The notes beneath the pieces were generated by a model. The model had not been told where the DNA came from. It did not search any database and was given only the letters and a program-made list of their open reading frames with translations. Made by a program: the position numbers and the translations under genes. From NCBI RefSeq assembly GCF_017654505.1, contig NC_054535.1:83205603-83269602 (forward strand): DNA of 64,000 bases. The letters are read 5' to 3'. This DNA is from Polyodon spathula. Taxonomy: Eukaryota; Chordata; Actinopteri; Acipenseriformes; Polyodontidae. Shown here in pieces: positions 47,138-64,000 of the stretch (position 1 is its first letter; the number at the start of each line of letters is the position of its first letter).

Positions 47138-48440
47138 ATTAATTTATTACATTTATATAGCTCTTTTCATACCAAGTACCACAAAGCACTGTACGGTAGA
47201 TTAAAAAATAAATAACATTTAATTTTACACAACACAGTACCTTTATATAAAGATCCCCAGGCATGTCAAACACACACACACACACACACCTGCTACATAT
47301 TAAATAGCATAATTAAATAACATTATAAAAAATTAAAAAATAATGTTAAAAAGCAGACATTTATAAATTACATTAAAATCCACTAAGATAAGAAAGCCAT
47401 TTTATAAAAGTTTTCATTGACTTAAAAACTGTAACCGTCCCTGATGAAAGGAGGGAGGGCATTCCATAATTTAGGGGCTCTGCATGAAAAAGTCCCTCCT
47501 CCCTTGGTGATTTTGTTGACTCTAGGAATAACCAGTAGCCCCTCATCCTGTGATCTAAGAGTGTGATTTGGATGATGCAGGGTCAGTAACTCCCGCAAAT
47601 AACTAGGTGCTAATCCATTTAGGATTTTAGCAAAATCTTAAAATATATTCTATACATCACAGGGAGCCAGTGTAAGGAGGCTAAAATAAGGGCATGTAAT
47701 ATGTTCACTTTTCCTGGTTTTAGTCAGAATTCTAGCAGTGGTATTCTGAACGAGCAGTAAGAGAGACACCACACCTTTTGGGATACCAGAGAGAAGTGCT
47801 TTATAGTAATCAATTCTAGATGAAACAAAGGTATGAATTAGTCTCTAATTGGTCTAAATTTGGTTATATTTCCCAAATGGTAAAAACATACTTTTGTAAC
47901 TTCCCTAACAGAAGTCTCAAATGATAGGTCAGGATCAAAGATGATCCCCAAATTTGACCTTCCTGTTATTATTTAAGATTTAATGAGGGATTACTAGCAT
48001 CTAGCTCATGTAATCCCACATGTTTTAGTTGGTTTCTGAGAGCTCACTAGCAAAAGCTGTTTTATCTGAATTTAGCATTAAAGAATTCTGAGAATACAAC
48101 ACTTGATATGACAAGCAGCAAGTAACTCCCCAGCAGATGTATTTCCTGGCTTTAGGAACAGATATAGTTGGGTATCACCTGCATAGCAATGGAAGTTCAC
48201 TCCGTGTGTGTGGATAATGTCACCTAATGGTAGCATATATAATGAAAATAACAAAGAATAGAGCCCTGTGGAACACCGCAGACAACTCCAGACCTTTCAG
48301 ATTGAACCTCTCTAATAGAGACAAACTGAAATCTATCGGAAAGTTAAGATTTTTGTAGGAAAGGACAAGGCCAGACAGTCCCAGCAGTGGTGTGCAAAGT
48401 GTGGGCGTGACTTTGACTGAAAAGGCAGTTCTGTAAAAAA
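47138..48440 (-). mobile_element. Non-LTR retrotransposon RT fragment (CR1/L2/Rex-like)
   Basis: On the minus strand, despite frame breaks, the order of RT motifs is clear. A VPQGS block lies near 48280. The catalytic-region remnant HCYAGDTQLYL (a degraded YADD box) lies near 48190. Then come DYYKALLSGIPKGVV (near 47800), QNTTARILTKTRKSEHIT, KILNGLAPSYLRELL, LRSQDEGLLVIPRV and LWNALPPFIRDG (near 47460). The 3' UTR ends with the TTTATATAG-type motif at about 47150. It is 5'-truncated and inactive. Confidence 0.82.
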
Positions 48441-50237
48441 GCTTATTTAAAGAATATAATTTTTTTTAATAAATACAGAAATCAAGTAATAGTAATCTTG
48501 TGCTATGTGCAGTATAGAAATCAGACTGAAACTTCTCAGATACACCATTAAGAATTTGTTTTACATTTTATTCATATTCCTTCTACTGAGAGGCAGCTGA
48601 AGTCATTTTAAGGTAAATTAAGTCCTCCAACACATATGTTATTTATATTGAAAATGGCATATTTGTGTCAAACTGGGTTTTATTTTTCTAGGACTTGTTC
48701 TGGAGAGTACGTTTTAGCAACTACAAATACACTGCAAGAAATATGTTGCGTTTTTCTAATTTGATTTCACGATGAAGCCGAGTAGCAGTGCCTGAAGGTA
48801 GGATTTCCCAATCTAGCTGTATTTTATTTACTTTTTATTTTTTGGTACAGTGTACTGTATAAGATACTGATTTTTAGACATATTTTTTTGTATCTGAATT
48901 AATTGGGCATGTATTTGCAAAGGGAATACACATAAAAATGTATTTTTCCTGCCATTTAACAATTAATTGTATTTTAATGTAATTGTGTGGTGCTGTCTTT
49001 CAGGTACCATTTACCATTCAAACAATGACCCGTGATATACATGGATATTACTAACTACACTGCATTAGAAAGGAACTTGATTGGCCCAAGAAAAGTTCCT
49101 CGGTAATCTTTCGTGGGCTGGTCTGGAAAGGAAACGTACTTAAGCTGACAAAAATAACATCTCTGGTGGCTACAGTTCTTTTGCAGGAAGGCATGTGAAT
49201 ATTGGCATAACTATATAGTGGGCATTAACCTGCAGGAGGTGCCTTTTTTGTTTTTTACTAACTCAAAGTCTGATATAGTTTATAGATGCTATGGTAATGT
49301 TTTATGAAGCGCAAAAGACACCACCAATCCCTCCTCCCACAGAGTAAACCAATTAACTACTCTATGACAATGGTTTACAACCTTTTTTTTAACACTATAC
49401 CTCTTTTGTCTGGATTCTTCCAGCTCAAGTGTCCTTTTACAATTTTCAGTCTACTGCATGGTACCACAGTTGCAGTAAAAGCCAGAATAATCTGGTTAAC
49501 AAATGTGTTTATTTAATCTACAATTTGTCACAAAAGTTTGGAAGTGACAAACTGCTGGTTAAAGACAGAATACCAAACAGTAATTCTTAACACTTTTAAT
49601 TACAAGAATTTAATGCACAGAATTTAAGACAGTATTTGGGAATCTCTTTGAAAACGTGCGTATTTACTTTCTATTCAGCAGTTGTTATAAATAATGTAAA
49701 ATAGTCATATTAAATTACTATTTTGTAAATGTTTATCACATTACTATTCACTTCCCATCTCATTTTTTTTTTTTATTATAATCACCACAATATATATTTT
49801 AAGATGTTACATATTTCTCTCAATTACTTGCATACTATATTAATTAAAAAGGTTCCCCTTGATCATCTCAGTGGCATGTTTAAATAGAAAAAATACATTA
49901 TATCTAATAGCAAAAAACAATAAACACTAAGTAGGAGAATGTTAACAGTTAAATGTAATTTCTTGAAAAATCCCTCCCAAGCCTGGCCCATATTTACTCC
50001 ATTAACAAGGTATTGTAGTACTAAATGTTAAGGCAGGTATAGTGTAGTATTGTAAATGCACAGTAGGTGGCAGCAGAACTGTTAATTCAGTGCGCCTCAG
50101 CCAAGACAACTAAGGCAAAACAATGGTAATGTAGTCGACTTCAAACTTAACATTATTTCTAGAAATTCTTGCAAAGGGAAATACAGTTGTAGAAATTCAG
50201 AATGTTTTAAATCTTCTTGCGAAGAAGATGTGACATT
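48441..50237. other. Intergenic, nothing recognised
   Basis: AT-rich sequence of about 1.8 kb without identifiable gene or repeat family. Confidence 0.45.
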
Positions 50238-50287
50238 GTGAGTATATATATATATAATATATATATATAGATATATATAGATATATA

Positions 50288-50336
<49 letters not shown>

Positions 50337-50341
50337 ATATA
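50238..50341. repeat. (TA)n microsatellite with GATATA interruptions
   Basis: TA repeats of about 100 bp broken by GATA and GAATA. Frames reading Ile-Tyr repeats on either strand are artefacts of this tract. Confidence 0.96.
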
Positions 50342-50508
50342 TAAAGCATACTCCCACTCCCATGAAAAAAGTGTTGTAAAAACAGTAATTGGATTACATA
50401 TATGGAGATGTTCTTGACTGATCTGAAACTGGAGCACATCCTTGAAGAACAAACTTTAGGTTTGTGTACTCTATATCACTTTCGCAATGTCGTGTCGTGT
50501 CCCCCAAA

Positions 50509-50546
50509 CCCCCCCCCCCCCCCCCCCTCACCCCCCCCCCCCCCCC
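50509..50546. repeat. Poly-C tract
   Basis: 19 C, TCA, then 16 C. Homopyrimidine on this strand and G-rich on the other, so capable of G-quadruplex or i-motif structure in principle. Confidence 0.95.
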
Positions 50547-52340
50547 GGTCAGCAGCCATCAGCAAACAACTTGAGCCCTGTAGCTGATCTGTGATCCATC
50601 ACAATGAGAAAGTTGTGAATAAACAATACACTATATTATCAGTGTTTCCAGAAGTATTTCCAAATACCTAAAACATAAATGCAAAATAGGCAGAATAGTT
50701 ACTTTGAACCCCCAAGTGGACCATAGACACCACAGGATTAATAAAGCCTCTGAAAGTCACCTTGAATAAAGGCATCTGCTAAATAAACAAATAATGATAA
50801 TAATAATAAAGCTATTTTAATGATAATCGTTTCTGTTTCTACGCTATGTTATTCTCGGTTTTCTACACTTGAAACATGCTATTGACAGTTGATCTTAACT
50901 CTATAATTAATTCTCTTTTAACTATGATAGGGAAGTGATTAATTCTCATTAAAATAATCATTTATTTTAATATAACTAATTACGGCTGCATCAGATTTGA
51001 CCCCAGTCACTGTCATCCGTAATTACAGAATTGTAATATGTGCACATAATATACGTCATGCTTGGATATGGTTCTTGATAAACTTAATTAAAGTAGGTTT
51101 AACACACACTAAAAGACGTGTGGTTCAGTAATATTGTTCTATTATGTAACACAAACACCAACATTTGTGGCTGTTTAAGGTTCCTTTGTGATTCAGGCTG
51201 AACTATTGAGCCATATGTAGCAGTAGCTCATATTAACCACAAGATGGCACTGTGCAGAAGGAAAAGAACAGCACACTGCAGTTTTGCAAAGTGTCTGAAA
51301 GGGATTCAAATTGTTAGATTGCGTCCAGATTAAAATTCAGATTGTTAGAGTGCGTGGAGAAAGGGGAAAGCCGGGTAACATTTTGTAAAACACGGGAACA
51401 GCTGAGGACAGGGGTTGCAATCTGCTTACATCTGTTTATGAGACCCTCATTTAAATTACCATAAATGTAATGGAATGCAGAGCGTTTTCAGGGATTAGAA
51501 TGTAGTCGTGCACTTGCGTGATTATATCAATTGCATCACTTATTAGCAGCGCTCCAGATAAGGTTTTTGGGTCTGGGAGTAATTTATCCTCTAATTTTAA
51601 CCCCGAGAGAGTACATTCTATTTTCGGAGGGTAAAATGCAACATTACCTTGAAGTCATGAGTAATCTTAATGAATACTGTACAAACTTTAATGGTTGTGG
51701 TGGGAGGAATTAAAAAAGAGCCTTCCATTTTAACTGCAGTGTTACTTTGAATTACTGTACACAAACTCAGTATTAAAATAAAATCAGACAACAGCTATTC
51801 TTACTCACTTTATAGACCACAGCCAATATGACTTTGAAGATAAGCACAGAAACAGAACTTATATTTTAACATTACATTCTTAAACTCAGTGAACCTGTTA
51901 AAACGTTAATATAAAGCAATACCGATGAAAAAAAAAGGAAATGCATTAAGAAGATAAAACAGTTAGTTTAATATTATAGGCACCTTTTTTTTAGCGGTTC
52001 CCTTTGACGATGCAGGCCGTAATCAGCCTTCAAAACCACGAGACACGTGTCTGCATACCACTCCCGTATGGTGTCGTTGTAGTTTGCAATGACAGTAAAA
52101 TATTTTGAAGAGAACAGAGGCTATAAATATCAGCGAAACTTTTAATGTATGCCTATAACGAGGGATGAAATGCATTTGATTTTGCATCAAAGCAACGTGT
52201 GAAAGATCCCAAACAAACAAGTATTAATATTATTTTGACCGAGGCCCGTGCCTCATAGCCATGCGATGGTTCCAGTTGTTGGATTCATACCTGGCCTGGG
52301 GTGTTTACACTTCAACCTGTGTAACTTTGAATAGTTCTTA
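50547..52340. other. Intergenic, nothing recognised
   Basis: About 1.8 kb of AT-rich sequence with no gene or repeat family that I can name. Confidence 0.45.
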
Positions 52341-52750
52341 TTCTTACTGTGATTAGCCTCAGGGAAGGTATTGAACTCGCACCAGCGGCTGCTCCTCATT
52401 AGGAGATCCAAGGGATTCAAGGAACGGACTCTGGGTGCACCTGGACTAAAACAAGGGATCGGTGAGGGCTACTTCAGGGGTCTGCATGCTTCTCGGGGTA
52501 GCAGAAGTGGACAGCAGTGTGTAACCGCTGTGACTTGGGGTACAGGTTGTGTTTGGGTGTTCTGTTTTGTGTGTGTCGGGGTGTCGTGCTGTGTGGTTTG
52601 TTTGTGTTGCCGGAGGTGAGCGTGCGTGCTTGCTTTACTGCAGTGAGGGACCATGCTGTAAAGAGTTGACACACACAATAAAGCGTCCTGTTAGCTGTAT
52701 CATACAAAGTTGTTGGAGTCAGTTTATTTTTACAATACAACAGTACAGCT
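52341..52750 (+). mobile_element. Possible LTR fragment
   Basis: A G/T-rich, non-AT island stands out from its surroundings. It ends with ACACACAATAAAGCGTCC (polyadenylation-like AATAAA at about 52679) followed by a short segment TGTTAGCTGTATCATACAAA, a layout like the R-U5 part of an LTR. No paired LTR or internal coding region was found. Confidence 0.3.
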
Positions 52751-53562
52751 GTCGAATAAAATAATTGCTGTTTGGATCTGATTCACCTCGTCTTGTATTA
52801 TTTCTTGATCTCCCCTTCCCCCAGTCTTGAAATGGCTCAGTCCAGAGTCAACACCACTGTAGATGAATAATGCAGGTAGGCATGCATGTGTTGTGTCCTG
52901 AGTTAGACTAGCTATTAAAAAGTGCTTTGCTATTTGCAATTTCTGCAATATTTTCTTGGGAGAAAGTTGTGCCAAGTTCATAATATTTTAAAGAAAGGTA
53001 CCAGATATGTAGGGTTTATTTTACTTTGGAATTAAGAGGTCTTTGCGCAAGGTGACGTCCGTACACATAATGTACTGTGATTGGTTGACTTTTACATGTG
53101 ATTTTTAATAATAATATAATATGTACAATTTATCAAAGTTTGTTATAAGTTTGTAAAAGGCAGACACAATGCAGTAGAGTTATACTTAGGGTGAAACTTG
53201 TACAAAGGAGTCCAAATCCAGTCAGAAGTCCAAATGTGGCTCCCTGATCTCAGGTATGAGACAGGCCACTAAGGGGTGCTAAGGGGTGCAATGCTACAGA
53301 ACTCCTGAGGATGAAGCCTGAGGTGTTTATCTAAGCATTCAGTTCTCACTTATCACACACTACCCCATGGAGCATGTTTTATAATCAGGTAAGCAATTCT
53401 TTATTGCCACAGTTCTAAAGTTGTGTGTTGGTTGTTGTGGAATTCCTTTCAGTTTGACAGCACTCGCTGGGGTCACACTCTGTTGCTGGTGCTGTGTTGC
53501 ATCAGTGGGGATCAAAGGAGCAGTAATCAGTTCAATAATAATAATATTGGATTCTAAAACAT
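52751..53562. other. Intergenic, nothing recognised
   Basis: No gene; a short direct duplication CTAAGGGGTG occurs at about 53271-53289. Confidence 0.45.
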
Positions 53563-53567
53563 TTTAA

Positions 53568-53615
<48 letters not shown>
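53563..53615. repeat. (AAT)n microsatellite
   Basis: About 16 AAT/ATA units. Confidence 0.95.
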
Positions 53616-53616
<1 letters not shown>

Positions 53617-53884
53617 TTGAATATCCTTATTGTGTTGTGAACCAGTTGTGTCTTGAGTTGGTATTTTTTGAAGTTGCATTCTTGATAAGAGGGAGATCAG
53701 TTTCTTGTTCGTTTAAGTGTAAAGGAAAACTAAGAGTTGAAATATCTACACTGATTGCCATGGGGAAAACAAAAACAAAAACAAAAATCAGTGGTCTGAA
53801 TGGTGTATTTCAACAAAGTGTTTAAGATGGCAGACTTGAAACATAATAAGATATATAGCAAAAAATAAATACATCTATTTGTTG

Positions 53885-56800
53885 GTTTCGTTTGATTTTC
53901 TTTATTGCAATAAAGATGTACAAATCATCTGCAATATTCTTAATGTTAAAATAATATTAGAAAAGCATATTTGTGACGGTAACAGTACATTTTATCAAAA
54001 TTTCACTTTCAGCCGTTTTGGATAGATTAGTTCTACCCCAGACGGGAAAAAGAAAAAGCAGGCTTTTAATCCAATTTCTAACACAGCTTCTTTTAAAAGG
54101 CATATAAAAAGATAGAAATGTACAGAAACTGTAAAAGTGAATTAAAAGACAAATGTTTTTAAAAAAATGAAAATCCCAACACAAAGTCAACATAAAACAT
54201 TACTGATACCAAGAGGAAAAAAAATACAGAAAATAAAGTGTTAACCTTTTTTTTTTCATTAATATAATCACTCTCAATTTATTTCTAATGTTATTAGTTA
54301 TTTACAGGTTACTATTAAATATATGGTGCAAACTAGGCCAAATAGTAATATGGATGACCATCGCTTTTACTTTTTTATTGTAATTGTTTTTACCTACGAC
54401 TTGGCTTTGGCTATAAAACACAAGACAGACAAACTGGTGAAAAGATGTCATTTAAAATGGAATGACCACAAAGCTTGTCAGCATCAGATAACTGAAATGG
54501 AAAACCGTTGTGGGATATTCTTGAAGTACTGGATAGTGGCACAATAGTACCAGACACAAGTAGAAGTAGACTACGTTATCTATTCATTGTACATCTGTTC
54601 TGTGTATTTATAGAAATGTACACACACACACAAAAACACACTATTTGAAAGATCATTAGCAACAGTAACAGGTGTCAAGTTAAATTTCTTCTTTTTGTGA
54701 TATTTAAGCAGAAATCAGAGGTATACTACCTGGGTGTACTAGGCAGTTGTAGAGGACTGTGATAGCTACCAAGAACACACCTTAAAGCAAGAACCACCAA
54801 GACTCAGTATGCTTTACTCATGTGCACTGAAATGGTATTCAATGAAGATTCAATGCTTGTTTCGGTTAAGTTCTCACAAATCTTCAACAGGCAAAAAGTG
54901 ACTATTTAAATTTTTCCATTCATTATATATTACAGTATCTCCAGGAATGCCCTCCACATTTTGATAGGCTTACAACTACATTACTTCCCATGTTATATTT
55001 AGTGAAGAAACTGCAACTGTCGAATGCCCCTGAAAGCAGCAGAAAAACGATTTATCGAGTGCTGAGGTCCTTTTCCAGCCTCATGACCTCTGTGTGTGGG
55101 CTATCTTTATAAGACAAAAAAGACTGCCGTAGACATGTTATGGTATACAGAGCTGGTGTGATTCTTCCATAGGTGTACAGCATGCACCGATCTATAGAAC
55201 TGGGTTCTGTGGAACATATGAATTATATACACTGGGGATGCTTGCTTTACCATGAAAAGCAGTCTTATTGCTCTGTCACTGCAATTCTATTGGCTGGGGC
55301 ATTTACGTTTGCAAAGAGGCCTCTGGGAAACACAGAATCAGATAACTTTGATTCATTAAGGGGGTAAAAACAAATACGTGTACATCACAAACAAATCGTT
55401 TTGCATAATCAGTGGAGGCCTACTATTGCTAATGATCATTTAAAAAAAAAAAAAAAAAAAAAAAAACACCTCACAGTCTCAACAGCTGGATACATAAGGC
55501 ATATATCCAACTCAAAAAAAAAAAAAAAATATAAAACTAATTAATAAACTATATATATAGAATACGTTAATACGTATTTTCATGTGACCTTGTGTTCAGT
55601 TGTCAAATATTATCCTGCAAATATATCAGGTTACATAGTGTACAATGTTGGCTGTGCTACTTCTAAAAACACATACATCTATACATCTGAAAAAAAGGCA
55701 ATTTCTTTGACAATCCTCACTGAATTCAGTTAGTGAAAATTAAATAAATATATGCTCATGCTTAACCTTCATCATTATAGACGAGGCTCCAACTAGCACT
55801 CAACTTTCCATAGCTAGGTGTTACGTAGCAATCAATGGTTTCAACCATCTCTGATCTTGTAAGACAAGCCACATAACAATTCAGGAACAGCGTCAAAGCC
55901 ATTTTAAGGTGGCCTTCTTTATTAGTTATATCATTAACTAAGTAGTATTTTCTGAATTAGTCATTTAGGGCTACATTCAAGGTTATAGCTATTTGTAGAT
56001 AAAACTAGATCTCAAAAATGTTTTTTATTTATTTCTAAACATACAAATGACTATATTTAAACTATTTGCTGGGCAGCAGTGGGATGTGGAGGGGGGGGGG
56101 TGGTCTGAGATGGTGTAGTTACAGGAGGATGTCTGAAATAATGCAGATCTGATACATTTAAAGCTGATCTTTATACCAACTTTAAATTAAGGCAGATTAA
56201 TCTTTTAATTGTGCTTTGGAAGCACATGCCTTAAATCTGGAAAAGCCTGTGGCTTCCCCAATCACTTATTAGTTACTGTTAATAAATTAGAACATCAAAC
56301 TGATAAAACTTCCTTCACCCTGACCTGCAGAAGTACAGGTACCAGCTGCTGGACCAGAAACAAATGGATTTAGTAGACATAACAATGGTAAAAGGCCTTG
56401 CCTTACATAAAACTTAGTACTTGCTTAGGAGATGTGTGAACAATGACAGACTTTAGTTTTAAATAACACCCGGTTTGATTTGGATTACACGGACCACAGC
56501 TACTTATACTTGGTTCAGATTAATGCTGTTTCTTACCTGTAATGCTGTAATCTGACAGCACACTATTGCACAAATACACATGCACAACATTAAGCATCAC
56601 ACTGAATATTCTGTTCTTTGCAAGGATAGCATTTGCTTTGGATGAAGTCAGAACTTTGGGTGATCTGGTCTGCTCTGTTTTTCTGAAGGTTCACTCCCCT
56701 TTTATTTGTAATATGCAAGGATTTCTAAATGTATGTGGAGGGATTTTTATAGAAGCAAATTCATTCACAGCTCCAAGGAAGACAGAAACAGTGTGGAACA

Positions 56801-56903
56801 AAACATAAAAAACAGCTTATTTTGTGCCCACAAGTGGAAGAGACCACTAAATTTACAATTCTCAAGATGGTTCAAGTCCATGTCAGTACAACATAATTTG
56901 AAC

Positions 56904-56946
<43 letters not shown>

Positions 56947-57521
56947 ATATATATATATATATATATAGATATAAATATAAAAATGAAATTTGGTCAAGAT
57001 TTTATTTATTTATTACATTTTGTGGAAGGCAGCTGAATAAGGCTAGGAAGGTTTTGCAAAGTGTAATGCAATGTTTTTCAGTTTCTCTAACAGAAGAAAA
57101 AGAAAATTAACTTAACTTGTGATTATTGCTGCTTTTCAAGTAGCAAAAATAATAGTCATTCAAGAAGCAAAAGAAACCCTCAACTGTTCAGTTCTGTTTT
57201 TGTCATTATGTTTTTGTAAAATTAAGAATTTTAAGCATTCAATCTAAGAAAACAAAAACAAAAATAAAAAAAAGAGATAAGATCACTGGATCCTTCAGGT
57301 CAAAAAGGCTGAAACTGGAGTCACCATGACCCGAGATCCCCCCCTCCAGTCATGTGTGTCCTTTCAGGCCAATGGGACTGGTGGTGCTTTGCCCACAGAG
57401 TCAGACCCTTTCTCCTTGCAGTGGCGGTGCAGCTTCTTCAAAGTCTTCTACAAGGTATGTCTAGACACTGCAGTAGCACAGTGCTGGCGAAAGAGGTCAG
57501 TCCCCGAGCACCACGTGTTGT
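53885..57521 (-). other. SLC12A2: SLC12A2 3' UTR (inferred)
   Basis: No other gene is seen after the SLC12A2 stop on the minus strand. A minus-strand AATAAA at 53906-53901 in a TTGCAATAAAG-like context could end a long UTR of about 3.6 kb. Other AATAAA hexamers lie closer, for example in the TTTATTTATTTATT tract at 57001-57014, so a shorter form is possible. The region includes a (TA)n tract (56907-56967) and poly-A runs at 55441-55466 and 55516-55530. Confidence 0.4.
56907..56967. repeat. (TA)n microsatellite
   Basis: TA repeats with one CTATA and one GATA interruption, inside the inferred SLC12A2 3' UTR. Confidence 0.95.
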
Positions 57522-61822
<4,301 letters not shown>

Positions 61823-64000
61823 CTGGACAATGTTTAAAAGAACAAATACAATATGTGTTAATGTTGGGTGCTTTATTAAATGGGAGACACAGTGGCTTGT
61901 AAACACTGATGGTTAACAATGGAGAGTAAATTTGTCTTTCGTTTTAAGCTATTTAATGTTTTTGGACAAAGAAATCATACAAAATTGATGTGCCAACTTT
62001 GAGTGCCTACAAAATCTAGTCATTTTCGATGGTATACTAGTAGTACCTTATAGGAAACTTGGTTGTCCACAAGTGAAAAACATACAACTTGTAATGTTGC
62101 ATTTTGAATAAATGTTGTAAGCAATTGTATAAGAAAAAAAAAAAAGAAAAGAAGTTTCCTTTAGTCAACGTGTAATCTTAATTTGAATGACATGTCGGGT
62201 CATGAGAAATTTCTATCCAACAGATACTCCCCCCACAAAATCACAACAGTCGTGGTCACAGAAAATAATTCCCAATCAAATTAAAATATGCTAGATATAA
62301 ACCTTGCAAAATGTTTAACTGACTTACTGAAGAGTATCACATGTAAAAGCCCTTGTGAGAGGCTCCAATAGTGTGGGAATGTGTCCCTTGTACTTATTTC
62401 AGTCATATTTACAACAGAGACTGACTCAAGGCTGCAAATGTTTAACAAGAGACAGCTGTAGTACAAAACAAAACACCAGGCGATATGAAGAGTTATGAAG
62501 GGTTAAGGTCATACAGGAAATAAGGCTTTTTTCCTTCATTATTTTGTTTCTTATCCCTTGTGAATAACTTGTGCATGTTGTGTAATTGAACCTCCACTCT
62601 GGAACATACCCATTCCAACAGACCTGAATGACTACTGGTACAGTCTTGTATATTGCTGCTGCATTTTGTAACGTGTGTAGGGGGATGCTGTGTTAATTTA
62701 GTTTGACAGTTAGTTTATTAACATTAAGTTAACCCCAAGTAAAACGGCCATTATGCATCAGTCCATCATAGTGATAACCTGAAAATCACCCACCAGCTAA
62801 TTTCATAGTACATAGCAATTTAAGCTTTTTGACTGCGTCGTTTTACTTTAATTTTATTAACATTTGTTTGTCTGTTACTTTATTATTGTAGTTTATTATT
62901 ATACACTTGCCTATTTTGCTTTTAGTTATTCAGTTCATTTCATGTGTTGATGCACGTGCATCATGACAAGTAATACATATGTATTTATTTATTTATTGAT
63001 TCATATTGTGTCTGGTGGCTAACTCTGTCTTACAGAACACTTCGGAGGGGTGTTCTCTTAGCTGGAGAGTAGTTCTCATTTAATACACAATATTAAGCTG
63101 GTCAGGTGCAGCACTTGGCTTGGTTATCCTCTTTGTGGTCAGGTGCAGCACTTGGCTTGGTTATCCTCTTTGTGTTCGATCACCTATGGTGCTTACCATC
63201 CAAGGCTCAGATACCTGGCTTTCTAAATGGACATCATCATTTAGAAATGGCTCCCAGTTGCAAAAACCTGCCACCATGGTACACAAATAACTACTGCATA
63301 ACTACCTGAGGAAACCTTCCTTTGGATAATTCCCTCCTTTCTTCTAGCTTTATATGCTAAACATATAGTACCGGTAATTAAATTAATAAACTCAGATCTG
63401 AGAATCTGTTAAAATATGAACATTATCACCAAACAACATTTTATCACCTGCATGCTCCCGTAAATTTATATACAAAGGTAAAACACCATTGGTTGGTTTC
63501 AGACCCTGCTTAATACTAACTGTGGACTACCTTGCAACATTAGGTATTCCAAGAATAGTGTTAAATCAGGGTATGTGAAACAAACCAATAGTGTGTTTGA
63601 GTAAATCCTGAAGACAAAAATCACAGTTTACTGAAGGAAATCGATAGCCATTACCGATGTGTTTTGTTCACAAAACACAGCTTCACCTTTAAGAAGGTGC
63701 ACACATGGGTGACTCTTGACGCTTGACTTGGCACTTAAACATGTTACCTTAAGGGAACCGTGGTTACATGAGTATCCATTCGTTCTTGGTCACATATGGA
63801 ACTGATAGCATTTACTAGTGGGTACCCTATACCAAAGAAAAAGCAAGCCCATAGATAACTTGACAGGAATTACCTTCACAACTGGGACCCAGTGCCAGCC
63901 TCCAAAACAGCCAGTTCCAAGCCAGGTTTGAGAGGGTCTGCCACAATAAGTCTATAAAATCTTGTAAAAGTATGAATGTGAAGACCAGACAACTGCCTTC
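61823..64000 (-). other. SLC12A2 intron, no exon found
   Basis: The next upstream exon should end in phase 1 with a G. I could not find it in the remaining 2.2 kb, so the intron probably runs off the window. A 37-bp tandem duplication lies at 63101-63174. Confidence 0.5.
63101..63174. repeat. 37-bp tandem duplication
   Basis: Two exact, adjacent copies of a 37-base unit starting GTCAGGTGCAGCACTTGGCT, at 63101-63137 and 63138-63174. Absence of any mismatch points to a recent event or an assembly artefact. Confidence 0.95.

Noticed and set aside
50097..50452. Frames with Ile-Tyr repeats on the minus strand
   Set aside because: Produced by the (TA)n tract; the same applies to frames at 14432-14689, 18922-19128 and 56733-57110.
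63106..63309. 67-codon frame near the window end
   Set aside because: Its start is made by the 37-bp duplication and it has no recognisable domain.
61823..64000. Equivalent of the alternatively spliced NKCC1 exon 21
   Set aside because: I found no stretch with the expected 16-residue content and suitable splice sites; it probably lies beyond the window.

Overview
This is vertebrate nuclear DNA, most likely from a ray-finned fish. It shows small phase-matched exons with GT-AG introns, many AT-rich microsatellites, Tc1-type DNA transposons, tRNA-derived SINEs and L2/CR1-like LINE pieces. Exon structure and protein sequence stay very close to the human genes, so a slowly evolving non-teleost fish (sturgeon, paddlefish, gar, bowfin) is a reasonable guess, but the species cannot be fixed from the window.

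From 1,625 to about 38,600 on the + strand lies the 3' 70% of a fibrillin gene, which I call FBN2. I can place 46 coding exons: cbEGF9, hybrid domain 2, cbEGF10, TB3, cbEGF11-22, TB4, cbEGF23-24, TB5, cbEGF25-31, TB6, cbEGF32-36, TB7, cbEGF37-43 and the C-terminal domain. Their summed length is 6,188 nt (about 2,061 residues), with no frame break or missing domain. Nearly every exon begins and ends in phase 1. Both RGD integrin-binding motifs characteristic of fibrillin-2 are present (TB3 and TB4), and a furin-type RKRR site releases a C-terminal propeptide of about 133 residues.

The introns carry insertions: a truncated Tc1 transposase (1-545), a tRNA-derived SINE (about 4.5-4.93 kb), a candidate 1.5-kb DNA transposon with short inverted ends (8.5-10.06 kb), and a cluster of probable retroviral/LTR remnants between cbEGF19 and cbEGF20. 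That cluster includes an unassigned 86-codon ORF with a transmembrane segment.

From about 38.6 to 53.9 kb is intergenic, repeat-rich sequence. It holds a complete but dead Tc1/mariner element with both inverted ends (40,375-41,975), LINE fragments on both strands, an interrupted SINE, and a large (ATT)n(AAT)n inverted repeat.

From about 53.9 to 61.8 kb, on the - strand, lie the last seven coding exons of SLC12A2 (NKCC1, Na-K-2Cl cotransporter) and its probable 3' UTR. One of its introns appears to use a GC donor. The tail-to-tail FBN2/SLC12A2 arrangement matches the human 5q23 neighbourhood and supports orthology. The two genes have no known shared function: one encodes an extracellular microfibril protein, the other a plasma-membrane ion cotransporter.
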